A DNA stretch of 59,887 nt from Eubacterium_B sp034180045 (GTDB taxonomy: Bacteria > Bacillota > Clostridia > Peptostreptococcales > Anaerovoracaceae): contig JAXFOY010000022.1 of NCBI GenBank assembly GCA_034180045.1, positions 1 through 59,887 on the forward strand. The letters run 5' to 3'. Shown one piece after another: positions 17,090-25,094 of this stretch (position 1 is the stretch's first letter; each line of letters starts with the position of its first letter). The position numbers and the translations under genes are program-made. The notes under the pieces are model-generated. The model was not told the DNA's origin. It was given only the letters and a program-made list of their open reading frames with translations, and ran no database searches.

Positions 17090-17628
17090 TGAAAGCTATA
17101 AGTATAACAAAGACTGAGGGTGGGTATCCATTCACAGCAACAAGAGAAGATGGGGCAACAGTTTTTGGTGTTTTATCTGAAAAAGACCTATCAACTTTAT
17201 CTAAGATTGTAGATAACACCAAAAACTTAGACGAGCAACGCTTACAATCGTTAAATTTGTGTGTATCGTCTTTGATAAAGTTGGAAAAAAACAGAAAAGT
17301 TCTACTGTCATTGGTGGAGAGGTGGCAAGTTTGCTCCTATTATCCGTCAGGTCACTACGTTGTGTATAATGACAAGCTATTCAGAGCTTTGGTAACACAC
17401 AACTCCAACTATGAAAATATACCAGTTAACACCAAAGATTTGTGGGCAGAAGTACAAACAGATACATCTGAATATGATAAACTTTGGAATCAAGCAGGGT
17501 ATTGGTCTACTGACTTGACCTACAAAAAAGGAGATTTGGTAATTTATTACAACAAACTCTACAGGTCGCTCAAAGATAAAAATGTATCTAACCCAGAGAG
17601 GTCTGACTGGGAGTTGATAAATAAGTAA
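17089..17628 (+). CDS. Phage accessory protein with two carbohydrate-binding-like modules
   Basis: This 179-residue protein is translated from an ATG overlapping the preceding stop. The first 75 residues are mixed alpha/beta, with a helix rich in Leu and Ser. Two modules follow with the pattern of family 5/12 chitin-binding domains: WQVCSYYPSGHYVVYNDKLF (about 81-100) and, later, YWSTDLTYKKGDLVIYYNKL (about 140-159). Each continues with a Trp-ending phrase. It could be a baseplate or fibre accessory that touches wall sugars. Binding is inferred from the motif only. Confidence 0.6.
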   Translation: MKAISITKTEGGYPFTATREDGATVFGVLSEKDLSTLSKIVDNTKNLDEQRLQSLNLCVSSLIKLEKNRKVLLSLVERWQVCSYYPSGHYVVYNDKLFRALVTHNSNYENIPVNTKDLWAEVQTDTSEYDKLWNQAGYWSTDLTYKKGDLVIYYNKLYRSLKDKNVSNPERSDWELINK

Positions 17629-17655
17629 AGTTTATATTAAAGAAAGGAAGAAGAT

Positions 17656-18066
17656 ATGAAAGTAGGATTATGTACAGTATTTGGAGTAGTAGGCGGATGC
17701 ATTACTAGTTTATTCGGAGGATGGGACGCAGGATTGATTACACTTGTAATATGTATGAGTATTGATTACATCAGCGGTTTATCGGTTGCCGGTATTTTTC
17801 ACAAGTCTAAGAAAAGCGAACACGGTGCGTTAGAAAGTAGAGCAGGATTTAAAGGATTGTGTAGAAAAAGTATGATTCTTTTTTTTGTACTAATAAGTTA
17901 TAGGTTGGATTTAATGATTGGGTCAAATTATATCAGGGATGCGGTAATCATTGGATTTGTAGTGAATGAATTAATCTCGATAATTGAAAATGCGACATTA
18001 ATGGATTTACCTATTCCGGCAGTACTAAAGAAAGCTGTTGATGGGTTGAAAAGAGAGGAAGAGTAA
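17656..18066 (+). CDS. Holin (phage holin family 4, TcdE-like)
   Basis: This 136-residue inner membrane protein has about three hydrophobic segments: about 7-24, 30-48 and 70-85, with a further weak one near 95-110. The phrase ITLVICMSIDYISGLSVAGI followed by KKSEHGALESRAGFKGLCRK is the signature of the TcdE/UtxA-like holin family. It would form pores that release the endolysin. GAAAGGAAGAAG precedes ATG 17656. The lysin gene starts two bases after its stop. Confidence 0.9.
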   Translation: MKVGLCTVFGVVGGCITSLFGGWDAGLITLVICMSIDYISGLSVAGIFHKSKKSEHGALESRAGFKGLCRKSMILFFVLISYRLDLMIGSNYIRDAVIIGFVVNELISIIENATLMDLPIPAVLKKAVDGLKREEE

Positions 18067-18067
18067 C

Positions 18068-19099
18068 ATGAAAAAATTTGGTATTGATATAAGCACATGG
18101 CAAGCTGGGTATCCATATTATAGAGCTCAGCAAGAGGGTATGGATTTTGCTATTTTAAGGGCAGGATATTCAATTTACAAGGATTCAGAATTTGACAATC
18201 ATTATAACGCATTGTCTCAGCTTGGTATTCCTATGGGGGCATATTGGTATATGTATGCTCAGTCGGTAGAGCAGGCAAAAAATGAAGCGTATGCATTTCT
18301 TAGCGTACTTAATGGTAAAAAGTTTGATTACCCTATTTACCTTGATCTTGAAGACCCATCATTGAGGGGATTAGATCGTGGTACACTCGATGCTATGGTA
18401 ATAGCTTTTGGTGATGTTATTGAATCAGCAGGGTACTATTTCGGTGTTTACACAAATATCGATTGGTACAATAACGTTATTTCGGGCGCTGAACTAAATC
18501 AGCGATACGATTGGTGGATTGCCTCATGGGGTACACAAGAGCCATCAGGACTTGATTATGGCATGTGGCAATTCGGCGGGTCAACAAATATGTTAAAAAG
18601 TCCTCAGATTGCGGGAGTCACAACAGATCAAAATTACTGCTATAAAGATTATCCGTCTATAATCAGTGGTAAGGGTGCTAACGTTGTACAGGACGTAAAA
18701 TCGACGATTTCAGAGACTTTCGCAGATATAAATGTTGGCGATAAGGTGCAAGTTAAAAACGCAGTACAATATAATGGTGAGCCGTTCAGTGTGTACTTTA
18801 GCACCTATGATGTTATCGAGGTGGTCGGTGACAGAGTTGTTATTGGTAAGGGGTCAACAGTGACTTGTGCTATTAATATTAACAACATCATTAAAGTTGG
18901 TAGTATTCCAAACGCGAGTGGCGATATTGTTGTCGGGGACAAAGTTAGACTACTACAGGCGATTCAGTACAACGGTCAGCCGTTTACAGCTTGGTACGAC
19001 GTATACGATGTAATCGAGGTAGTTGGCGATAGAGTCGTTATTGGTATCAATGGTGTAGTTACATCGGCTGTAAATAAGATAAATGTTGTAGCGGTTTAA
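18068..19099 (+). CDS. Endolysin: GH25 muramidase with duplicated C-terminal modules
   Basis: This 343-residue lysozyme cleaves the glycan strands of peptidoglycan. Residues 1 to about 195 are a glycoside hydrolase 25 domain with FGIDISTWQ (Asp7), IYLDLEDPS (Asp93, Glu95, Asp96) and YDWWIASWG (147-155). After a linker come two near-identical modules at 223-274 and 289-340. Each reads VGDKV..., QYNGxPF, YDVIEVVGDRVVIG and ends with an Asn- and Ile-rich strand. They are not LysM or SH3 patterns that can be recognised with certainty and are presumably wall-binding repeats. It is the last phage gene, encoded directly behind the holin. Confidence 0.92.
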   Translation: MKKFGIDISTWQAGYPYYRAQQEGMDFAILRAGYSIYKDSEFDNHYNALSQLGIPMGAYWYMYAQSVEQAKNEAYAFLSVLNGKKFDYPIYLDLEDPSLRGLDRGTLDAMVIAFGDVIESAGYYFGVYTNIDWYNNVISGAELNQRYDWWIASWGTQEPSGLDYGMWQFGGSTNMLKSPQIAGVTTDQNYCYKDYPSIISGKGANVVQDVKSTISETFADINVGDKVQVKNAVQYNGEPFSVYFSTYDVIEVVGDRVVIGKGSTVTCAININNIIKVGSIPNASGDIVVGDKVRLLQAIQYNGQPFTAWYDVYDVIEVVGDRVVIGINGVVTSAVNKINVVAV

Positions 19100-19238
19100 A
19101 CACAATTATGATATACTAATAGTTAGTATCTCATTAGTAACAAATAAAATATAAACCTTGAAATTTCAAGGTTTATAGTATAATATACTAATATATATTT
19201 ATCAAAATGTGAAGAAGAATCTAGCGGGAAGTAAATCT
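19100..19238. other. Prophage right-boundary region with palindromes
   Basis: This short AT-rich gap between the endolysin and queH should contain the right attachment site, because the style of genes changes here from phage to chromosomal. It holds a 7-base inverted repeat with a 3-base loop (ATACTAA/TTAGTAT, 19113-19129), a perfect 28-base palindrome (19150-19177) and a 10-base direct repeat ATATACTAAT (19111-19120 and 19183-19192). TATAAT at 19179-19184, with TTGAAA 15 bases upstream, could be a weak queH promoter. The matching left site is outside the window, so the core cannot be named. Confidence 0.45.
19150..19177. terminator. Perfect 28-base palindrome, possible terminator of the lysis genes
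   Basis: The sequence reads the same on both strands, with half-site TATAAACCTTGAAA. As RNA it would form a stem of about 12 pairs with a 4-base loop. There is no T run after it on the + strand, while the - strand continues ATTTTATTTG. It may be a weak terminator or a protein-binding site. Confidence 0.4.
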
Positions 19239-19892
19239 ATGAGCAAGAATGAATATAAGCTGAATACATCAAATACGCATGTATCCGAATGTAGTAAATC
19301 TTTCTTTGATTTGACTAAGATAGATAAATCAAATTATAAGCCCAGAGTGCTTCTGCACAGTTGCTGCGGACCATGTAGTACAGCAGTTATCGAAAGACTT
19401 TTTGGTGACTATGAGATTACGGTTTTTTATTATAATCCGTGCATTACAGAAACGGATGAATATGAAAAGCGTAAGTTTGCACAAATTAAATTTATTGATG
19501 AATTTAACAATAAGCCTGATGTGCAAGAAAAAGTAAGATATATAGAGGGTAAATATAATCCACTAAGTTACCTGAAAATGGTTGAAGGTTTGGAGGATGA
19601 ACCGGAAGGCGGGAAGCGATGTACGCTTTGCTTTGAGCAAAGGCTCGGCGAGACTGCAAGGATGGCAAAGTCTCTCGGATTTGATTTTTTCACAACGACT
19701 CTTACTGTAAGCCCGCATAAGAACTTTTCTCTTATTTCAAGCATAGGTAAAAAATTTGAAAAGCGGTATGAAATTTCATTCTTAGATTTGGATTTCAAAA
19801 AGAAAGCGGGATTTCAAAGGAGCATTCAACTTTCGAAAGAACATAAGTTATATAGACAGGATTACTGCGGATGCAGGTTTTCCAAAAGATAA
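19239..19892 (+). CDS. queH: Epoxyqueuosine reductase QueH
   Basis: This protein of 217 residues catalyses the last step of queuosine synthesis in tRNA, reducing epoxyqueuosine with an iron-sulfur cluster and no cobalamin. The cysteine motifs of the family are all present: HSCCGPCS (about 41-48), YYNPCITETDEY, RCTLCFEQRL and DYCGC near the end. ATG 19239 with GCGGGAAG upstream is preferred to a GTG 10 codons earlier. The N-terminal 25 residues before the first motif look unlike other QueH, perhaps because the prophage inserted near the gene start. The genes queA and tgt lie later in the window. Confidence 0.92.
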   Translation: MSKNEYKLNTSNTHVSECSKSFFDLTKIDKSNYKPRVLLHSCCGPCSTAVIERLFGDYEITVFYYNPCITETDEYEKRKFAQIKFIDEFNNKPDVQEKVRYIEGKYNPLSYLKMVEGLEDEPEGGKRCTLCFEQRLGETARMAKSLGFDFFTTTLTVSPHKNFSLISSIGKKFEKRYEISFLDLDFKKKAGFQRSIQLSKEHKLYRQDYCGCRFSKR

Positions 19893-19915
19893 AGGAAAGG
19901 AAAGGATTTAGCCGG

Positions 19916-20926
19916 ATGTCAAAATTAATTAAACCGAAAAACTATACACCTGTGATTCAACCCATGGAAACTCAGCGTGCAATAAAAAAAATAAAGGATT
20001 ATTTTCAGCAGGAACTAGCATACGGATTGAACTTACGCAGGGTATCGGCTCCACTGTTCGTAGTGCCGGAAACAGGGCTTAATGACAATCTCAGCGGTAC
20101 GGAAAGGAGAGTCAGCTTTTCCATCTTGGATATGAACGAAAAAAATGTCGAAATTGTACAGTCGCTGGCGAAGTGGAAACGAATGGCTCTAGGCAAATAC
20201 GGTATAAAGCCGGGGCACGGTATTTATACCGATATGAACGCTATAAGACGAGATGAAGAACTCGATAATATTCATTCTTTATATGTAGATCAGTGGGACT
20301 GGGAAAAAGTCATCACAAAGGAGCAGAGAACAAAGGAGTATCTGCATGAGACGGTTGTTACTATATATAACGCTATAAAAAATCTCGGAGATTATGTAAA
20401 CAGGTTATATAGAGATATACAGACTGAGCTGCCTAATGAAATCTACTTTATAAGTTCACAGGAACTTGAAGATTTATACCCGGACAAGACTCCTAAGGAG
20501 AGAGAAAACCTGATAACAAAGGCTCATGGAGCAGTGTTCCTGGAGAAAATAGGTGGAACTTTGCGTTCAGGTGAAAAACATGACGGAAGAGCGCCTGATT
20601 ACGATGATTGGGAGTTAAACGGAGACATTCTTCTGTGGAATGATGTTTTGGAAATTGCCTTCGAAATCACATCTATGGGTATTAGAGTCGATAGCGAGTC
20701 AATGGATAGGCAACTCTCACTTGCCGGGGCGGATGAGCGCAGAGCGTTTGATTTCCAAAAGGCTGTACTTAATGGAGAACTTCCGCTTTCAATTGGCGGA
20801 GGTATAGGTCAGAGCAGGCTGTGTATGTATTTCCTGCGCAAAGCTCATATAGGTGAGGTACAGGTAAGTGTTTGGCCTGATGAAATGAACGAAGAATGCC
20901 GAAAGGCGAATATTTTCTTACTGTAA
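19916..20926 (+). CDS. asnA: Aspartate-ammonia ligase
   Basis: This 336-residue enzyme makes asparagine from aspartate, ammonia and ATP in the cytoplasm. It has the class II tRNA synthetase-like fold. Recognisable segments include VPETGLNDNLSGTERRVSF, KPGHGIYTDMNAIRRDEELD and, near the end, GGGIGQSRLCMYFLRKAHIGE. The length is normal. ATG 19916 is chosen over the longer open frame because of AAGGA at 19902-19906 and similarity to typical AsnA starts. Its stop overlaps the priA start as TAATG, suggesting coupled translation. Confidence 0.95.
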   Translation: MSKLIKPKNYTPVIQPMETQRAIKKIKDYFQQELAYGLNLRRVSAPLFVVPETGLNDNLSGTERRVSFSILDMNEKNVEIVQSLAKWKRMALGKYGIKPGHGIYTDMNAIRRDEELDNIHSLYVDQWDWEKVITKEQRTKEYLHETVVTIYNAIKNLGDYVNRLYRDIQTELPNEIYFISSQELEDLYPDKTPKERENLITKAHGAVFLEKIGGTLRSGEKHDGRAPDYDDWELNGDILLWNDVLEIAFEITSMGIRVDSESMDRQLSLAGADERRAFDFQKAVLNGELPLSIGGGIGQSRLCMYFLRKAHIGEVQVSVWPDEMNEECRKANIFLL

Positions 20927-22935
20927 TGAAGTATACAAAGGTTATAATAGATAATAAAAGCAGACATACCGATAGACTCTATACATATAGATGTGCAGAC
21001 GATTTGAAGGTCGGAGATATTGTTTCGGTTCCATTCAGCAAAGGAGATAAACTTAGACGCGGTTTTGTCCTGGAAATAAGCGACAGCAGTGAACTTGAGG
21101 ATAGTAAGTTAAAGCAAATCGAGGATGTTGATAAAAATATTTCAATTAATGATGAAATGGTAGAAACTGCAATCTGGATGAAACAGAGGTATGCCATAAA
21201 GTATCTCGATGCGATTAAATGCTTTATTCCACGCGGCAAAGTTGCACCCGGCGGCAAAAAGAAAAATCCTCTTAGTTCGGAGGCAAGCGATGAACAAAAT
21301 ATCATAGATTTGACAGAAGAGCAAAAAGACGCTTGTCAAAGGATTGCAGAGGCAATAGATAAAGGACAACAAAGAAACTTTTTAATTAAAGGTGTTACAG
21401 GAAGTGGTAAAACCGAAGTATATATGCAGGCGGCGGAAAAGACTATATCAAAGGGGCGCGCAGTAATCATGCTGCTTCCGGAAATTGCTCTGACAAAACA
21501 GGTCACGGAGCGGTTTATTGGTAGATTCGGAAAAGAAAACTGCGCTATTTTGCACAGTCATTTGACGGGCAGAGAGAGATTCGACGAGTGGAACAGAATT
21601 CGTATTGGTGATGCAAAGATAGTCATAGGCGCGAGGATGGGAGTATTTGCTCCTCTGGAAAATATAGGTCTTATAATTTTGGATGAGGAACATGAGGCTA
21701 CATACAAGTCGGATATGACACCTAAATACGAAACTGTGGATATTGCCTTAAAACGTTTAATCCATTATAACGGCGTGATGTTGCTGGGCAGCGCCACTCC
21801 ATCTATAGTTTCATACCAAAGGGCAAAGGACGGCATTTACGAGCTTATAGAGATGAATAAGCGATATAACGATACAGAGCTTCCTGTGATGTCCGTTGTT
21901 GATATGAGAGAAGAACTTCGTAGAGGAAATCGCAGTATTTTTAGCGATGAACTCTATTTGAAGATGGATGCCTGCCTTAAAAGAGGAGAACAGGTAATTC
22001 TGTTTTTGAATAGGCGAGGGTATTCGAGCAGTATAAGTTGTAAGGATTGTGGTCATACGCTTAAGTGCCCGGAATGTGGAATAAGTCTTACCTATCATAA
22101 ACGTGAAAATGCAGCCGTTTGTCATTATTGCGGCAAACATTTCAAAATCCCGCAAGCCTGCCCCGAGTGCGACAGCAAATTTATCAGGTTTTTAGGTGTA
22201 GGGACAGAGCAAGTAGAAGAATTTGTAAAAAAACATTTCAGTGAATACCAAACAGAGAGATTTGATCTTGATACAGCAAAAAATAATAAGGCGGTAAAAG
22301 GCATTATCAATAGGTTCGCAAAGGGGACTACACAGATTCTTATAGGAACACAACTAGTTGCAAAAGGGCTTGACTTCAAAAATGTAGGTCTTGCCTGCGT
22401 TGTCTCCGCAGACACGTCCCTAAATATTCCGGACTACAGGTCGGCAGAGCGTACTTTTCAATTAATAACTCAGGTTGCAGGGCGTGCAGGACGAGGGAAA
22501 AACAAGGGAGAGGTTGTCATTCAAAGTTACACCCCTGAAAGCTTTGCCATACAAGCCGCGGCAAGGTATGATTATGAGGGGTTCTTTACAGAGGAGGCGG
22601 ACTTTAGAAAATTAATGAAGTATCCTCCGTTCTCCGACTTGATACAAGTTCAATTTTCGGGAGATGCAGAGGAAAATGTCAAAACTCTTGCTCTAGAGTG
22701 CAAGCAACTTCTTTTAAGTAAAAAAATTGAAGAAAACGGTACAGAAATTTATGGCCCTAAAGAAAATAATCAAAAGATTGGAAATAGTGATATTTTCAGA
22801 TATTCGATTTTGGTGAAGTCATCAAAGGGATTTCGCAATAAATATATGTACTATATCAGCAAATTCGGTGAAAATGTAATAACGAAGTCAAATTGCTCGT
22901 ATGTTGTAGATGTTAATCCGTACAGTAGTTTTTAG
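20926..22935 (+). CDS. priA: Primosomal replication helicase PriA
   Basis: This 669-residue 3'-5' helicase restarts stalled replication forks by reloading DnaB. An N-terminal DNA-binding part is followed by the helicase core, with Walker A GVTGSGKTEVYM (about 157-168) and DEEH in LDEEHEATYK. The eight zinc-binding cysteines span CKDCGHTLKCPECG, CHYCGK and CPEC (about 374-416). The second helicase lobe has LIGTQLVAKGLDFKNV and a QVAGRAGRG motif. It starts at the ATG overlapping the asnA stop. The next gene's ribosome site overlaps its stop codon. Confidence 0.96.
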   Translation: MKYTKVIIDNKSRHTDRLYTYRCADDLKVGDIVSVPFSKGDKLRRGFVLEISDSSELEDSKLKQIEDVDKNISINDEMVETAIWMKQRYAIKYLDAIKCFIPRGKVAPGGKKKNPLSSEASDEQNIIDLTEEQKDACQRIAEAIDKGQQRNFLIKGVTGSGKTEVYMQAAEKTISKGRAVIMLLPEIALTKQVTERFIGRFGKENCAILHSHLTGRERFDEWNRIRIGDAKIVIGARMGVFAPLENIGLIILDEEHEATYKSDMTPKYETVDIALKRLIHYNGVMLLGSATPSIVSYQRAKDGIYELIEMNKRYNDTELPVMSVVDMREELRRGNRSIFSDELYLKMDACLKRGEQVILFLNRRGYSSSISCKDCGHTLKCPECGISLTYHKRENAAVCHYCGKHFKIPQACPECDSKFIRFLGVGTEQVEEFVKKHFSEYQTERFDLDTAKNNKAVKGIINRFAKGTTQILIGTQLVAKGLDFKNVGLACVVSADTSLNIPDYRSAERTFQLITQVAGRAGRGKNKGEVVIQSYTPESFAIQAAARYDYEGFFTEEADFRKLMKYPPFSDLIQVQFSGDAEENVKTLALECKQLLLSKKIEENGTEIYGPKENNQKIGNSDIFRYSILVKSSKGFRNKYMYYISKFGENVITKSNCSYVVDVNPYSSF

Positions 22936-22943
22936 GAGGTAAA

Positions 22944-23423
22944 ATGGCATTAAGAAAGATTGTAGTTCGCGGTGACGAAATTTTAGCAAAGAAATGCCGT
23001 GAAGTAACAGAAATCACAGATAGAATTAGAGAGTCTCTCGATGACATGGTCGAAACGATGAGAGCAGAAAAAGGAGTAGGACTTGCAGCACCTCAGGTAG
23101 GTATAATGAGGAGAATGTTTGTGGCGGAACCTGAGCCCGACAGAGTTTATTATATGATAAACCCAATAATCTATGATGAAGAGGGTAATGAAGAGGATTA
23201 TGAAGGATGCCTCTCGGTTCCGGGGCTGATAGGTGTTGTTGATAGACCGCAAAAAATAAAGATAAAGGCTCTTGATAGAGACGGAATTGAACAAAATTAC
23301 GAGTTTGAAGGCTTTGATGCGCGTGTTATGTGTCATGAAAACGACCATTTGAATGGAATTCTTTATACAGATAAGGCTTATGACATTAGAAGTGCGGCAG
23401 ATTTAGAGGAAGAGCAGGAATAA
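22944..23423 (+). CDS. def: Peptide deformylase
   Basis: This 159-residue metalloenzyme removes the formyl group from new protein N-termini. The three family motifs are present: GVGLAAPQVG (44-53), EGCLSVPG with metal ligand Cys89, and HENDH with His131, Glu132 and His135. TAGGAGGT, formed partly by the priA stop, precedes the ATG. The gene is paired with fmt, which adds the formyl group to initiator tRNA, a very common arrangement. Confidence 0.97.
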   Translation: MALRKIVVRGDEILAKKCREVTEITDRIRESLDDMVETMRAEKGVGLAAPQVGIMRRMFVAEPEPDRVYYMINPIIYDEEGNEEDYEGCLSVPGLIGVVDRPQKIKIKALDRDGIEQNYEFEGFDARVMCHENDHLNGILYTDKAYDIRSAADLEEEQE

Positions 23424-23428
23424 AGATA

Positions 23429-24394
23429 ATGAAGATTGTTTTTATGGGAACACCTGATTTTGCTGCTCCGTCACTTGAAAGTTTAATTGAGTCGGAACAT
23501 GAGGTCAGCTTAGTTATTTCACAGCCCGATAGAGTTGGAAACCGGGGCAAGCTTACCATGCCTATTATCAAAGAGATTGCTCTAAGAGAGAATATCGGTG
23601 TTTTGCAGCCTGATAGAGTAAAAGATAATGAAGAACTGTTGAATATTCTCAAGGAAATTAATCCCGATTTGATAGTAGTAGCAGCTTATGGAAGGATTTT
23701 ACCTAAGGCAATACTGGATTTGCCGAAGTTTGGCTGTATCAATGTGCATGCATCTTTATTGCCGAAATTTAGAGGAGCATCGCCAATTCAACACGCAATT
23801 TTAACAGGCGAAACACATACAGGTGTAACTATAATGAAGATGGCGGAAGGTCTTGATACCGGAGATATATTCTCTCAGGCGTCTCTTGAGATAGAAGGAA
23901 ATGATTATCCGCTGCTGAGCCGACGTTTGGCAATTCTAGGGGCTAAGCTGCTTCTTGATACTATTGAGCAGATTGAAAAAGGAGATGCTCATGCTTTTAA
24001 GCAAGATGAATCAAAGGTGAGCATAACAGGCATAATAAAAAAGAATGACGGATTAATCAGCTTCTCAAACGAGGAAGCGAGCCACATAGAAAGAAAACTT
24101 AGGGCGTATAATCCTTGGCCGGGAATATCTTTCGGGTATAAAGACGGTCGCATAAAAATAAAAGCAGCTGAACTGATTAAATGCGAAACCTACAAGGATT
24201 TAGATAGCGGCTTGAAGCCGGGAACTGTCATATTTGCCGGTGATGAGGGCATAGATGTCCTTTGCAAAAAAGATATACTCAGAATAAAGGAACTGCAAGC
24301 ACCGGGGAAAAGAAGCATGAAATCGGGTGAATATCTTAGAGGTAATAAACTTGCGGTAGGTACACACTTGGAGGAGAAGGATAATGTTTTATGA
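23429..24394 (+). CDS. fmt: Methionyl-tRNA formyltransferase
   Basis: This 321-residue enzyme formylates initiator Met-tRNA using 10-formyltetrahydrofolate. Hallmarks are MGTPDFAAPSLESL at the start, INVHASLLPKFRGASPI (about 106-122) with the catalytic Asn-His, and GVTIMKMAEGLDTGDI (about 133-148). The C-terminal OB-like domain binds the tRNA. It follows def by five bases and overlaps the next gene by eleven. Confidence 0.96.
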   Translation: MKIVFMGTPDFAAPSLESLIESEHEVSLVISQPDRVGNRGKLTMPIIKEIALRENIGVLQPDRVKDNEELLNILKEINPDLIVVAAYGRILPKAILDLPKFGCINVHASLLPKFRGASPIQHAILTGETHTGVTIMKMAEGLDTGDIFSQASLEIEGNDYPLLSRRLAILGAKLLLDTIEQIEKGDAHAFKQDESKVSITGIIKKNDGLISFSNEEASHIERKLRAYNPWPGISFGYKDGRIKIKAAELIKCETYKDLDSGLKPGTVIFAGDEGIDVLCKKDILRIKELQAPGKRSMKSGEYLRGNKLAVGTHLEEKDNVL

Positions 24395-25094
24395 CACATA
24401 TTCTATGATTGTTTTGATTCCGGCTATAATTTTTTCAATGATTGCATCTGCCGGAGTTAAGAGCACGTTTGCAAAGTATACAAAGGTTAGAAACAGCCGA
24501 AACATAACGGGTGCAGAGGCTGCAAGAATAATGCTTCAGGCTAAGGGGATAAACAACGTAAGAATTGAACCTATAGCAGGAAATCTTACTGATAATTTTG
24601 ATTCGAGAATCAATACGCTCCACCTTTCAGAGTCGGTATATAATCAAAGCACGATCGGAGCAGTTGCCGTTGCCTGTCATGAGGCAGGACATGCGATGCA
24701 GCACGCATACGGATATAGACCTATAAACATAAGAAACATGCTTGTTCCACCCGTCAACCTTGCTTCAAGGTTTTCGTGGATATTCATTATGATAGGATTA
24801 TTCCTCGTCTTTCAAGGAAAAGGGAATATGAGTTTTCTGGGCGACAGAATTTTCAACATAGGAGTTTTGGCTTTTGTAATCGTATTGATTTTCCATCTTA
24901 TAACGCTTCCGGTAGAGTTTAATGCCAGCTCAAGAGCAATACAAAGTATCAAAGAGCTTGGACTTGTCAGTGAAGAAGAACTTGGAGGCGCAAAGAGTGT
25001 TCTTAGAGCCGCAGCGATGACATATGTTGCAGCAACTGCCGTAGCGGCGGCAAATCTTATTAGAATTTTGATGATTAGAGGACGAAGAGATTGA
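24384..25094 (+). CDS. Membrane zinc metallopeptidase (YugP family)
   Basis: This 236-residue integral membrane protein has hydrophobic segments near residues 5-25, 125-145, 155-180 and 205-225. It carries the zinc site HEAGHAMQHA (about 93-102), preceded by NTLHLSESVYNQ. Members of this Firmicutes family (B. subtilis YugP) are regularly found between fmt and rsmB and have an unknown substrate. GGAGAAGG serves ATG 24384 within the end of fmt. Peptidase activity is inferred from the conserved motif. Confidence 0.88.
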   Translation: MFYDTYSMIVLIPAIIFSMIASAGVKSTFAKYTKVRNSRNITGAEAARIMLQAKGINNVRIEPIAGNLTDNFDSRINTLHLSESVYNQSTIGAVAVACHEAGHAMQHAYGYRPINIRNMLVPPVNLASRFSWIFIMIGLFLVFQGKGNMSFLGDRIFNIGVLAFVIVLIFHLITLPVEFNASSRAIQSIKELGLVSEEELGGAKSVLRAAAMTYVAATAVAAANLIRILMIRGRRD

